From Endothia cerciana (Eukaryota; Ascomycota; Sordariomycetes; Diaporthales; Cryphonectriaceae): DNA of 64,000 nt. This document shows, in pieces, positions 22,669 to 34,376 of this stretch (position 1 is its first letter; each line of letters starts with the position of its first letter). The stretch lies in assembly GCA_026119935.1 (NCBI GenBank), contig JALRMH010000001.1, positions 1,240,001-1,304,000 on the forward strand. The letters run 5' to 3'. A program made the position numbers and the translations under genes. The notes below the pieces were generated by a model. It was not told the DNA's origin. It worked only from the letters and a program-made list of their open reading frames with translations, and did not search any database.

Positions 22669-23734
22669 GAGCCTCATCGGATAAGAGCGTCAACTCGTTG
22701 CCAATTGGGAGTGCAGTTCTGCGCCCCCCCCCCCCCCGAGTGGTCGACCGCCAGTGGTCATCGTGTTGTGCAGCATTGGCAGACTCTGGTCACCGAGCGG
22801 GTTCAAGTAAGCCTTGACGGACCAAGGAGCTTGGGCATTCGTGCTCTCGAGGCCTTCTGTTCACCTAAGTGTGCCGAAGCTGGATGAGTAGCGAGCAAAC
22901 TACAACATTTCTAGTAGAAGCAGAGTATGACTACGAACTTTGACTTGTGTGATATTGACTCTAGTAAAAGAGGTGCTAGCCCTCAGATTCCTGCCATATA
23001 GCTCGATAATGTCGCGCACACTGGCCCCCCTCACAGTTTAGTGTTGGCCCAGCCTTTGCCTGCACAGCTCCGCCACCCACACCTTCCCATCGACGGTCAT
23101 CGGCTGGACAGGCAGGCCGGGATGGTGTTCTTGGATGGTTTCATCGCGGACCTTTACTTGCGCGTCTTACAGCTAGGTCTGCCTGACTGGTGTGTCTGAT
23201 GGTCGCGGCTGGTTTCTGAGAAAACAATTTCCTAAGAAATGCCGATGAGATTTCTAAAATTTTGATGCCGATTCTGAGGGCCGCTTGAGGGGTTAGAATG
23301 GGTGGCCTTGGTTCTGGGCCATACATAGCTCCACCCTTTCTTTTTCGGCTCGAGGCAGTCTCGGTCATATTTGTTCATATTCACGTTTACAAGTTGCTTG
23401 AGGAACTTTGATGGGACAGATGCCATACGAAGAGTGAGACGGTAATACGTCGCCAATGAAATGGGCGTGAGCAAGTTTGTGTGTATTTCGTTTTCATCAG
23501 CCTCAGTCTGGTCTATGACTGTCTGCATTGTGCTTTACACACGTTTATCTTGTGTGTAGTGGTATTTTAACATCCCAAAACTCCGTGAAGACAAGACCGT
23601 ATACTCCAAGCAATGTAAACAATACAAATGCCTCCACCGGGCCGTTTCCTGCCCATGCTGTGAACAGTCCTCTACTATGCAGCAATGCCAGGCGATGCAA
23701 GATGCGATCCGACGGATGCTTTCCAAGAAACAAA
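22669..23734. other. Region with no confident gene between the pseudogene and CDC6
   Basis: A C14 run lies at 22724-22737. A minus-strand open stretch at 23232-23528 (98 codons, including LATYYRLTLRMASVPSKFLK) could be a remnant of the neighbouring decayed gene. I do not recognise it and do not call it. Confidence 0.35.
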
Positions 23735-25729
23735 TCAATCCAATGCTTCCCCGCTCAATATGCTCCTCAGTATATCCGCTCCGGGTCCATCGACTGCCTG
23801 CTCGATCTCTCTGTCTCCTACACAGCTCGCCATCCTCTTGTCGTCGATGCTGCCGCCCACGAAGGCCGTCTTCCTTCCCTTGCGTCCACTAGGCGTCCCC
23901 GGTTGTGAGGCGCTCGACACGAAAGAGCCATTCTTCCCATCGACGCCGGCCAAGAGCGAAAGTGTCTCCAGACTGCCCACAACCTCCCGAAACTCGGAGC
24001 TTGACAGAGGGTGCAGTGCTACGGCATCGGAGCGCTTGCACAGGACGGCGTACGTATCGAAGAGGGTCTTGATGGTGGGCGCCGTGATTTTCGCCCTGGA
24101 TGATGGTGTGTTGGGCACTGAGTCCCCCGGCGTGGTGGGTGTTGAGATCCGGATGGTCTCCCGGTTTCGTCGCTCCAGCGCGTGAAGCGCGCACAAAGCA
24201 GCCTTCTGTTGCAGGTTGAGAGTCTTCAGACGCTGGTTGGTGCCATTACTGAAGGCTGCTGATGTGACCTTGTTGAGGAGCGAGATGCTCACGCGTGGGG
24301 CGGTTTCGACACCAAGGGAGTGGATGGAGTCGGCCAAGATGGAGCTGACGCTCTTTTCGGTTCCAGCAGCGGATCTCTTACCCGGTAGCGACTGGTTGTT
24401 CATCTCGCCCAGGACCTTTCGGGAGGGTGTCATCTGTAGGGATTGCTCCTTCGCATCGTCCTCCAGGCTGAGTCTCGTCTCATTCTCAACCTGATCCAGA
24501 GCGCGCCGGCAGATTTCGAAAGCCTTCCTCAGGTCGCCAGTCTGGCTCGACACCTTCCGAGAACAGAGCTCGACCGCGGCCGGATGGAAGAAAGGGATGA
24601 AGTCCGAGTCCGCCTTGTCCATCGGCAGGAGACTCTTGAGGCGCTTCGTGATAATCGCCCTGATCTGGGCTGCCGTGTACGGGAGGAAGGGCAGAAGCTC
24701 GGGCTTCAGGTTACGAGACTTGAGGCGCGGGAGGAAGCGGTCCGTCAGGTCGAGTGCGTTGGCAATGCCAACGAGGAGAAGGCGCGAGGCCTTCTGCATC
24801 GACCATTCGAAGACACGGTACAAGCTCTCCAGGTCCAGCGACAGGATGTGGTCGATCTCGTCCAGGACTACCACAAATACATCATGGCACCTCTTCTTGG
24901 GCGTAAACAACCTCTGCAACATGGAGACCGCGTCATCCTCCCCTATCTCGGACCCGTCGCACAGGAGCTCCACCAGAGTGATGTACAGATCCCTCGAGGA
25001 CTTGATGCTCATACAGTTGATGTAGGCCTTGCGGGCGGGAGACGACTCGGCAGTGACCTCGCTGGTGATCTCGTTGACCATGGCGCTCTTTCCTGTACCC
25101 GGGGGACCGCTGACGTAAAGACAACCATGCGGCTGTGGAGTGTCGCGGCGACCGAGGAAGTCACGCAGCCTGCGGCGCTCATCGTCACGTCCTATGAGCT
25201 GGCCTGGGTCTGCGCTTCGGGAAAAGAGCTGACGGGCCTGGTGGTAGATGGTCTGGGCCGGGGCCGGGGTAAGAGGCGTCTTTGGGGTCATCCGCCGCGA
25301 GAGCCTGCCGACGGACATGACCCGGTGACGGGGGGTGACGGGCGGTCTCGCGAACACATCTCGATGGCGGGGAGTGGACGGCGTGATGGGGGCTTTGATG
25401 GCTGACAGGGAGGGTTGGATTAGTGAAGGGGTTCTCGACCAGCGATGATCTGGGGTTATGTGCAACTCACGATACTCGACAGCCTCGAGCTTGCAGATGC
25501 TCTTCGTCCTGCGTGCGGACGGGGTGCGCGTTACGGCAGGACTGAACAACAATGTGGCTTCTTCGTCCTCAGGGCCCTCCTCTTCTTCTTGGGCATCGGA
25601 CACGTCCAGTGCCTCAGAAGGGTCTTCATTCTCGTCATTGTCCCTGCGGAAGCTGCGTGTCAGGCGTCTTGTGCACCTGGTGGGAAGATCTGCCCCGCGG
25701 GTCCTCTTGCCCAGGACGCTCGCAGCCAT
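23735..25729 (-). CDS. CDC6: DNA replication licensing ATPase Cdc6/Cdc18
   Basis: The ORC1/CDC6 AAA+ architecture is clear. The N-terminus is basic, with several S/T-P sites typical of CDK regulation (TPSARR, TPKTPLTP, VTPRHR). The lid/initiator block DPGQLIGRDDERRRLRDFL precedes Walker A GPPGTGKSAM and Walker B VVVLDEIDHIL. The sensor-1 region has LLVGIANALDLTDRFLPRL. A C-terminal winged helix follows. Cdc6 loads MCM2-7 on origins with ORC. ATG 25729 starts MAASVLGKRTR; upstream in-frame codons look non-coding. A 69-nt in-frame segment (25402-25470) has a GTGAGT donor, a CTAAT-like branch point and a CTGTCAG acceptor. It is probably an intron, giving 641 aa rather than 664 aa. Confidence 0.93.
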   Translation of the reverse strand: MAASVLGKRTRGADLPTRCTRRLTRSFRRDNDENEDPSEALDVSDAQEEEEGPEDEEATLLFSPAVTRTPSARRTKSICKLEAVEYRELHITPDHRWSRTPSLIQPSLSAIKAPITPSTPRHRDVFARPPVTPRHRVMSVGRLSRRMTPKTPLTPAPAQTIYHQARQLFSRSADPGQLIGRDDERRRLRDFLGRRDTPQPHGCLYVSGPPGTGKSAMVNEITSEVTAESSPARKAYINCMSIKSSRDLYITLVELLCDGSEIGEDDAVSMLQRLFTPKKRCHDVFVVVLDEIDHILSLDLESLYRVFEWSMQKASRLLLVGIANALDLTDRFLPRLKSRNLKPELLPFLPYTAAQIRAIITKRLKSLLPMDKADSDFIPFFHPAAVELCSRKVSSQTGDLRKAFEICRRALDQVENETRLSLEDDAKEQSLQMTPSRKVLGEMNNQSLPGKRSAAGTEKSVSSILADSIHSLGVETAPRVSISLLNKVTSAAFSNGTNQRLKTLNLQQKAALCALHALERRNRETIRISTPTTPGDSVPNTPSSRAKITAPTIKTLFDTYAVLCKRSDAVALHPLSSSEFREVVGSLETLSLLAGVDGKNGSFVSSASQPGTPSGRKGRKTAFVGGSIDDKRMASCVGDREIEQAVDGPGADILRSILSGEALD

Positions 25730-26724
25730 GTTGAAGGGCGTGTTTTGGTAGTCGCGATAGGGGAATTGTATGAGTCGGGTGAGCTGTGGTGGGTACCTAG
25801 AAGTACCGGAAGGCGCGGGCTGTGATTTCGTGGACAGGAAGGAGGGGACCGGTAGAGAAAGGAGGAGCGAGGGCCGTGGTGGACCAGAAGATTGGCAAGA
25901 AAGACGCGCTCTCGAGCCTGTAAGTCGCGTACCCTGCAAGTAGCGCGACGCGTCGTGGTAAATTGAATTGGGGAAGGAGCCGGTGGTCCAAGCTTCCAGC
26001 CAGCAACAGGGGTAGGAAGACAAGAAGGGCAAGTGTGTAAGTGGCAAGTGGGCTGGCTGGCGGGGCTGGTGGGCTTCCTGACCGTGGCTAGTAGTGGCTT
26101 GGCCGGCTTTAGGTGAGCCCGCCGTCTCCGCCCAGACCTCCTAACGCGACCAAGGATACAGGCGGTCCATCATGATACAGCGCGCCTCTCGACAGCGCAC
26201 CCACGGCAGCGGACTGGCGCGATCTCCGGAAAACAGGGGACAAAGGCGCCGGTCTTTTTCATTAGCATGGTAAAAGATGGGTGACTACTTCGCACCAACC
26301 CTTTCCTCCTTATCTGCATTATCATGTTGATGATGACGACGCCGCTCCTCGCTATGGCCAGTGTCGTATATTCCTGCTCTGATACACTTTCTGCAGATTA
26401 CCGAGAGGACCTCCTCAGCGTCTGACCACCATCACCGCATCTGGCCACAGTTGAGAGCGAGTCGCCATTTGTTTGGGAAGGTTTCCTCGAGATCACCTCA
26501 ACCCAAGGGAAGACATATGGGTTGTGCTCTACATCAACAAGTCTGTATACGCGGAGGGGAGACCAGATAACGCCATAAAGACCGAATTATCACACTAGAA
26601 AATCTACTCAATCTCGCCCTCAGAGAAAGGCGCTATATCATTCAGGCAAACCGCTCCGATTGCTGAGGGGAATCGGTGGGAATTACCTCCCCAACCACAT
26701 CAGGCACCGTCGACAAGTGCCCAG
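25730..26724. promoter_or_regulatory. Divergent promoter region of CDC6 and the Mo-cofactor sulfurase gene
   Basis: A 1 kb spacer between divergent starts with no coding evidence. No specific factor site could be assigned with confidence. Confidence 0.45.
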
Positions 26725-29378
26725 ATGTCCGCCCTGATAGGAAACGGTAGGGAAGTTTCTGGAGGGCAAGATGGATCTGCCTCAGGCATGGAAGGAGGAT
26801 ATAATGCTGCGGTGGAGAGCTTCCGAGATTCCGAGTATCCCATGCTCAGAGGTGAGCTGCTCCCCTGAGCTGATAAGTCCCCTTCCCCCCCGTGGCAGCC
26901 TCGGCTCACTTCGAGACAGGATCTGTCTATCTAGACCATGCGGGTACAACTCTATATCCAAAGTCTCTCATAGACCGCTTTGCCAGTGAGATGTCGAGCA
27001 GCCTTCTAGGGAATCCGCACTCGGCCTCGCCCTCTTCTCAGCTGTCCACTCGTCGCATTGAGGACACTCGGCTCCGGGCGCTGCAATTCTTCAATGCGAA
27101 CCCTGGGGACTTCGACCTGATTTTCGTCGCTAACGCGACCGCTGCGATCAGGTTGGTGGTTGAGGCCTTCAGGGCTACTCCCGGTGGCTTCGACTACGTC
27201 TATCATCAGTCATCTCACACCAGCCTCGTTGGCGTTCGAGGAGAGGCGAGAGAGAGTTTTTGCCTCGACGATGCTCAGGTCGAGGACTGGCTCAGGGGCT
27301 GCGGCCCCATCCGTCACGAGGGACAGCCTTCGTCAACGTTACTCCTCGCCTATCCTGGACAGTCAAACATGGACGGTAGCAGATGTCCACTGAACTGGTC
27401 ATACCGCGCGAGAAGCCTTGGCAAACGCCCGTGCCGCGGCGCCTCCTTCACCCTCTTGGACGCTGCAGCGCTGGCGGCGACATCTCCGTTGGATCTCAGC
27501 GACCCAGAAACAGCACCAGACTTCACGGTGGTCAGCTTCTCCAAGATCTTTGGCTTCCCCGACATGGGCGCCTTGATCGTGAGACGGCAGGCAGAGCCCG
27601 CCTTCGCCTTCAGGAAGTATTTTGGAGGAGGTACTGTGGAGACCGTCGTGTGTCAAAAGGAGCAGTGGCATGCTCCCAAGGAACACAGTCTCCACGAACG
27701 GCTCGAAGATGGCACCTTGCCTGTTCACAACATACTTGCTCTCGATGTCGCAATGCGTACGCGCCGGGAGTTGTTCGGCTCGATGACTAACGTGGCCTCG
27801 CACGTCTCGTACCTGACAAGGCGTCTGTATGGCGGTCTCAAGAGCTTGCTTCACTGTAACGGGATGGGAGTCTGTGATATCTACTCACCAGAGACCGTCG
27901 AGACGACCTCCGCGGAAATACCCTTATCCACAAATCTAACCCCCGGGCCCATCGTAGCGTTCAATATACGCAATCACGCCGGCGCATGGGTCTCCCTCGC
28001 CGAGGTTGAGAAGCTGGCAAGCCTGAAAGGTTTCCACATCCGAACCGGAGGAGTGTGCAACCCTGGAGGGGTTGCCTCCGCCCTAAACCTCCAGCCCTGG
28101 GAGATCAAGCGGAACTTCTCAGCTGGGTTTCGCTGCGGGTCTGGGAATGATATCATCGCCGGAAAGCCTACCGGTGTCATCAGGGCGAGTCTGGGTGCGA
28201 TGAGCGCCATCTCAGACGTTGACGAATTTGTCGCGTTCATTGATGAGTTTTACTGCGAGAAATCCTTGCCATCTCAGGTACCGCGCGGGGTCGGTTCTAT
28301 CACAGAGAAAGATCACGATATATACGTTTCGGATATTGCTGTCTATCCTATCAAGAGCTGCAGAGGCTTTCTAGTCCCCAGAGATACCGACTGGGAAGTT
28401 CGGCCTGAAGGTCTCGCTTGGGACCGGGAATGGTGTCTACTTCATCAAGGCACCGGGCAGGCATTAAGCCAGAAGCGCTACGCCAATATGGTTCTCATAC
28501 GGCCATTGCTGGATTTTAAGACCGGCCACTTGATAGTAACGTATGCTGGGCAGATGCCTGACCGGACACAGCCCAAGGAGATCAGAGTACCATTGTCATC
28601 GAACCCAGCTCTCTTCCGACCAACGCCACCATCCCACCCTCACCGGTCCCTACCAAGTCGTGTCTGTGGCGAGGAAATACTGGCCCAGACGTACATCTCG
28701 GAGGAGATCAACAGCTTCTTCTCCGCTGCCCTGGGGGTGCCCTGTGTGCTCGCACGGTTCCCAGCCGGCGGGCAGGAGGGCGACAAGAGCGCTAGGCATT
28801 CGAAGGCGCACCTGCAGAAGCACCAAAGACACTACTACAACAGCGGCACGATGGGCCCCTGGGCTGTGAGACTCTCTGCAGTCCCTCCATCCCCCCCGGA
28901 CTCCGACGCCGAGGACAAGGGGCGGCGGAGGATATTGCTGTCCAACGAGTCGCCCATCCTCGCCGTCAATATGGCCAGCCTGCGGGCACTGAACGGGGAG
29001 ATTGTCGGCCGTGGCGGAAGAGCAGTCTCCGCGGCGGTGTTCCGGGCGAATATCGTCCTCGACACCTCCCGACCGCGTGGGGACGCGGACGCTGAGGTGG
29101 CCTACGCCGAGGACAACTGGTCCAGGATCCAGATCGGACGGCAGGAGTTCAAGATGCTTGGGTCCTGTCGCCGCTGCCACATGGTCTGTATCAACCAGGA
29201 GACGGGCGAGAAAGGTGAGGAGCCCTTCGTCACGCTGTCGAAGACGAGGAGGTTCGACGGGAAGGTCTTCTTCGGCACGCACATGTGCCACATACAGCAG
29301 CAAGGCGAGCAAGCAGCCCCTACCAGGGAGGCGCAGAATCCGACCGTCAAGGTTGGCGATCGGGTAGTAGTCGAGTAA
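26725..29378 (+). CDS. hxB: Molybdenum cofactor sulfurase (HxB/MOCOS)
   Basis: Exon 1 is 26725-26851, the intron 26852-26898 and exon 2 26899-29378; the product is 868 aa, normal for the family. The N-terminal half is a class V PLP-dependent NifS-like desulfurase: VYLDHAGTTLY, NPHSASPSS, the PLP lysine in VVSFSKIFGFPDMG (about residue 258), and the persulfide cysteine in RTGGVCNPGG. The C-terminal half is a MOSC-N plus MOSC module (DIAVYPIKSCRG; CRRCHMVCINQETG) that carries the cofactor. The enzyme adds the terminal sulfido ligand that activates xanthine dehydrogenase and aldehyde oxidase type enzymes. The gene is divergent to CDC6 and convergent with ALG12. Confidence 0.95.
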
Positions 29379-29677
29379 GCGGACGAAAGGCCATTTAGGG
29401 AGGAACAAATCAAAAAAGGAAATTGGCCCTTGCTTGACAATTCCGGGACGCCTTGCGGATGCATCTTAACTATCAGCCGTGTTCTGTCATGAGGGCCTCC
29501 TGCCCATTTGTTCCAACGTGTATTCAACCTTATAGTACACAGATCATCATATGATGAGCAAATTAGCCACCTGCTCTTCAGGTATCGCAGAAGCGTGGCA
29601 GCAGGTACGTGTCAATCATCGACCAACACGAAGGCCATGCAGACAAGTTCCACGAAGAAGAGCACGACGCAGCGCTC

Positions 29678-31618
29678 CTATGCAACGGCCACGCTCTCCC
29701 TCGCAGCCCGGTCCGCCTCGGCCGCAGTCTCCCTCACACGCTTTTTCATGATGTGAATCTTGGGTGCCAGTCGGGGTCCGACCCACCACCCTCCCGTCCA
29801 CCGGCGGACCGAGTCTCGCAGCGCCGTGTATCGGGCGCCGCTACCAACGCGTGGCACGCCCACGGGCTCGCTCTGCTGAGGTCCGATCCCAGGTCTCAGG
29901 ATCTCGGTGCCGGCTAGCCCCTCAACCACCGCGATGGTGTCCCACTGCCCGCCCTTGACGGCCGATTCATCCTCCATGAGCAGGTAGTCGAAGCGCATCC
30001 AGAAGTTGGGGTCGCCCAACACCTCCTCATCCTCTGTCTTGTCGAGAATCAGCCATGCTGAAGGCTGGTCCTGGCTCCCATCGCTAGCCTCCGCGACCAC
30101 GAGTCCCGCGTCGTTAACGAAGTTGTGCCGCGTCGGAACGTTGTCTCCGCCCGCGATGCCGAAGAGCGTCACGCCCGTCATGCAGCTGAGCACGTCGGCA
30201 TGCACTGTGACTAGTGCTGAGGGAATGGTGGTCTGGTCGCTGCGGATGATGGAGTGTAGGGCGGTCAAGGCCTCGCCACCGGGATAGTTTAGGCTGGAGG
30301 CGAGAAGCATGCCCGTGCTGATGAGGGAGGTACCGAGGATGGATATCACCAGGAGCAGCGTGGCAGTTTTATTGACAGTGGCGCGGCCGTCCTTTTTGTG
30401 GTCCTTGTCCTTCGGGGCTGAAGTGGTTGTGAGGCTGGTTGCACCGAGGGCGGCGGCTGCTGTGAGTGGTGGGACAACATAGAAGATGAAGCGGGCCTCT
30501 TTATGTGGTTGTAGGGAGTAGACGGCCACGAAGATGAGATTGGGGATCACCAGACGCTGTGCCATGCGATTGTATGCTGGAAAGTAGAAAGCAGCCGCAA
30601 TGAAGGGGATAGCCAATGGGTTCAGCAGCAGCTTTGGCAAAGCTGACGTGAAGTAGTAGTGCCATGGCGAGGTTCCCCAGTTTGATGAGGATCCTTGGAC
30701 GACGTTGTAGTAGAAGCCCCATAGCTCCGGCCACAGAGACTTCTGCCAATAGTAGGAATCCACGGGAATGGAGAGAGCCAGAGATAGTATGAAAGAGGCC
30801 GTGAAAGGCCGTACGATTTGTCCCAGCGAGGTCAGGGGGATGATGAGCAGCCAGAATGCGTTGATTGCCAGCAGCAGAGCCACTTCAGACCGGAACACGA
30901 CGGCTGAAAAGACGAATAGCATCAGCGACATCTTGATCCTGCTATTGGACCTGGCCGGCTTGTTGGATGGTAGTAGGAGCCCAAAGGCAAAAGTTGCTAT
31001 TGATACTGTTAGTCCCTTGGCAGATGTGACTATTCAATATCTCAGGTTGTAGGCTGTATACTCACTTAGTCCAAACGCAAACATGTTTGGCAGTGTTCTA
31101 GAGGCATAGAACATGATGTGGAACTGGCTCGCCTGCAGGGCGGCATACCACCGTGAAGCTGTAGGGCCATATGCCTTGTGGATCTGATCCTTGAAGAAGA
31201 TGAGTGCTGAGGCGTTGAACAAGCCGAGGAGGCCCCTTGCGACAAGCTGAGCATGTTCAAATCCGAAGATGGGCACGACATAGCGGCTGAATTCTGCTAG
31301 GATAAGTGGCCCGATGAATGACCTTGGCACGGCCCCGGGAAAGGTGAAATGATCGAAGCTTGAGAGCTTGTGCGTGAGGGTCGAGCGGAGAGGGCCCCAG
31401 GCGAAGAAACCAGGAGCACCATAGACCAGGACATCATGGGTGGCTTGTATATTAAACGACTCCTCGACCTTGGTGTAAGGAGCTGCTATCAGGTGTGAGA
31501 ACACCACCGCTGATATAAGCACGCTGAGAGCAATATCTGTAGGGGGGACAACCTTAGCACCATCATCTTCGAATCGTGGGCTTGTGTCGGCCTGGGACCT
31601 ACCAGGGAGTTTCATCAT
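29678..31618 (-). CDS. ALG12: ALG12: dolichyl-P-Man:Man7GlcNAc2-PP-dolichol alpha-1,6-mannosyltransferase
   Basis: Exon 1 is 31618-31066 and exon 2 is 30996-29678, split by a 69-nt GT-AG intron with a CTAAC branch point; the product is 623 aa. It is a GT22 polytopic ER membrane protein. The early luminal loop APYTKVEESFNIQATHDVLVYG carries the catalytic acidic residues. The block FDHFTFPGAVPRSFIGPL is typical of ALG12 rather than PIG-B or ALG9. The SLQPHKEARFIFYVVPPL segment near the middle is the second family signature. Many hydrophobic helices alternate with short loops. It adds the eighth mannose to the lipid-linked oligosaccharide before transfer to protein. The C-terminal tail is hydrophilic and basic. 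It is head to head with a MNN9-type gene. Confidence 0.92.
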
Positions 31619-32457
31619 GGATCACAAGTAATGATGACATTTGGAAATGAACGATCTTCCCAAGAGGAGAGGCACACGGTCACCTGATCGAGGAAGCCAA
31701 GACGGGATGCTGTGGAGGGGATGTACTGAGAGGAGGATGGATGGATGGATGGATGGTGATGGGATGTTTCATACGTCGTGGGAGTTGGTTGTCGCATGGT
31801 GATCGTCGAGATCAATCTATGCACCCTCATCCCTGTAGCCTGTAGGCATAGCTGTCGTTTGCGGGCAGGGGAAGGGCCGTCGGGTTCAGGGGTCCATCCC
31901 ACTACGCTGGAACCAGAATAGCTGACCTAACCGTGCTAACCCCCATCATCCACCAACTAACTACAGTAGGTGCTCCGTACTGACACCTCGCTTTCTTAGC
32001 CCCCCCTGTTGTTGATAACTTGCATGTGTTACCCAGGTATGAGTTCCAATCGCATCGACAGTCTTAATCCTCGACTGCTGATGAGCTCAGCACACACCGT
32101 GTTCCCTCCATCCTCCAGCCATCCTCAGCGATACAGGGCGCACCACGGCTGACAACGCCGGTCCCAGGACGCCAGCTTGCCGAGACAGAGGCCCTCTACT
32201 GCGTCCGTCCCCAGCTCTGACGGTTGCTTCTGGCACTGCAGCTTTCCAGGCGTCGAATATCCCCCCGTCCCGTCCGCCCTCCCTCGCGACCTGCCTCGAG
32301 CAACTCCACCGTTGATGGATTGAGGGCGCCACAGGCCAGTTGGCAGACCAAAGTAGAGATCGTTCTCTACGCTGTTGCTCCTGCCTGCCACCCCGTTCCG
32401 GCTTTTGGCTTGCGAGACGAGAGACAAGAGTCTAAGGAGCAGCACATCCGTCCCATT
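31619..32457. promoter_or_regulatory. Divergent promoter shared by ALG12 and the MNN9-type gene
   Basis: An 839-bp spacer between two glycosylation genes transcribed outward. It contains a short (GATG)n tract at about 31,736-31,757. The 3' part (about 32,200-32,450) is C-rich and probably holds the leader of the mannan polymerase gene. Confidence 0.5.
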
Positions 32458-33659
32458 ATGGCGCGACCAATGGGCCCTGTTCGCCTCAAGAAGACGAACC
32501 CGGTGACTCTCGCCATTGGTGCGGTCCTGTGCATCTTCATCCTCTACTTCCTCATGACTCCCTCCGGGTCCGCCGGCGGCAGCATCTCCTCCAGCCACGT
32601 CAAGAAGCCCGTCGTGGCCTCTCATCCGCTGTCGCCGCCGACCTCCCCCTTCCGAAAACCCAAGGCGAACAAGAATGGCAGGACCGCGCCGCCCCCTGTT
32701 ACCCATTACAACCTCAACAATGTCACGATATCTGCAAACCCCATTGAGAACAACGAGAACGTCCTGATCCTCACCCCGATGGCCCGTTTCTACCAAGAGT
32801 ACTGGGACAACCTGATGAGGCTTACCTACCCACACCAGCTCATCACACTGGGCTTCATCCTGCCCAACAACAAGGAGGGGAACGAGGCGACGTCCCTCCT
32901 CCAGGCGCAGATATCAAAGACGCAGAAGTCGGCTGCCGAGAAGGACCGCTTTAAGAGCATCATCATCCTGAGGCAGGATTTCGACCCGCCATTGGCGTCG
33001 CAGGATGAGAGCGAGAGGCACAAGATGCAGAACCAGAAGCCGCGGCGCGCAGCCATGTCGAAGGCGCGCAACTCCCTCCTGTTTACGACGCTAGGCCCGT
33101 CAGTATCATGGGTCCTCTGGCTGGACGCCGATATCGTCGAGACCCCACCCAACCTTATACAAGACCTCGCCATGCACGATCAGCCCATCGTTGTCCCGAA
33201 CTGCTTCCAGAAGTACTATGACGACGACAAGCGCGCCATGGCCGAAAGGCCTTACGACTTCAACAACTGGAAGGACAGCCCCACCGCAGAAGAGCTTGCC
33301 TCCAAGATGAACAAGGACGACATCCTGCTGGAAGGTTACGCGGACATGGCGACGTTCCGGGCGCTCATGGCTTACATGTACGACGACCGCGCAGACAAGC
33401 ACATGGAGGTTGAGCTGGACGGGATCGGCGGCACGGCAGTTCTGGTCAAGGCGGACGTGCACCGGGACGGGGCCATGTTCCCTCCCTTCGCTTTCTACCA
33501 TCTGATCGAGACTGAGGGCTTTGCGAAGATGGCAAAACGACTTGGCTGGGCTTCGACTGGCCTGCCGAACTATCTCGTGAGTAACGAGCCTTCGTGATCC
33601 GCCTGTGTGATAACGTTGCTGATCGACTACCTGCACAGGTCTACCACTACAATGAATGA
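32458..33659 (+). CDS. MNN9: Mannan polymerase complex subunit, GT62 (MNN9 type)
   Basis: Exon 1 is 32458-33576, the intron 33577-33638 and exon 2 33639-33659; the product is 379 aa. It is a type II Golgi membrane protein: a short cytosolic tail, one membrane anchor (VTLAIGAVLCIFILYFLM), a proline-rich stem, then the GT62 domain. The domain starts at VLILTPMARFYQEYWDNL and holds the DxD-type metal site in VLWLDADIVETPP. GIGGTAVLVKADVHRDGAMFPPF is the second family block. It extends the alpha-1,6-mannan backbone of N-glycans within mannan polymerase. The final exon encodes only VYHYNE plus stop, matching the family C-terminus. ANP1 or VAN1 paralogy is the alternative; overall length and start favour MNN9. 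Confidence 0.9.
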
Positions 33660-34376
33660 TACCCGGCCAGATACCTTTCGAATTACATAGGCTTCAGGGG
33701 CAAGATTGGGCAGTCGACTGTCTACTGTCGTCACCGCCCTACCTCGAAGGACGTAGGCCCGTCTCTTCCAGAATTAAACGTCCCAGGTCAACGAACTGTT
33801 CGGGCAAAAGGCATATGTCAGGATACCATACGGTTGGTCGACTTTGGCGGTACAGCATATTCATTTTTCTATTGCGTGGAAAGGTGGCTTGGGCGCGACA
33901 GCGGACCAAGAAGGCGAGAAGGGAGTCGGGACAGCGTAAAAAAAGGGACATAGAGGGGGGGAGCTCGCAAATGGGGACCATGGTCCGGGGAACAGACCGG
34001 AGGACCACCCCTTGTGTGTACGATACACGAGGTGTACAGCAGCCGCGGGGGCGTTTGGCTTTGGGATACATCTTAGGACGGTAGGCGCAAACAGCATTAG
34101 AGCCTTTCTCGGTATGTTTGGTCATGACATCGTTACATTCCAGTGGCTGTCTCGAGCCTCAATATCCTAAAGCGTGCTCAGTCTGCATTCTCAGCTCCTC
34201 AGTGATCCAAACCCGAACCTGTAGTTTTCGATATGCCAAATGCTATGCTCAAAACAAAGTCCCTGCCCCGGGGGGGGGGGGGGGAACCGAAGCCAGGGAC
34301 CAGATGCTCCCGGATCCGCCGTAGCCCTCCTCGTCCCAGGATCCCCAGGACCACTCCCTCTCCCCCTCCGCACCCC
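33660..34376. other. Convergent intergenic region with a G15 run
   Basis: This lies between the ends of the MNN9-type gene and the ubiquitin-conjugating enzyme gene. A run of 15 G is at 34270-34284. No gene was seen. Confidence 0.45.

Noticed and set aside
24443..25405. Plus-strand open frame of 320 codons
   Set aside because: It is antisense to the well-supported CDC6 coding sequence and has no motif of its own.
26725..29378. Link between the Mo-cofactor sulfurase (called ABA3 in plants) and the ABA-type cluster
   Set aside because: The shared name is a coincidence. Plant ABA3 activates an aldehyde oxidase of the plant pathway, while the fungal ABA route is a direct sesquiterpene pathway. 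The gene lies about 10 kb from the synthase gene among housekeeping genes.
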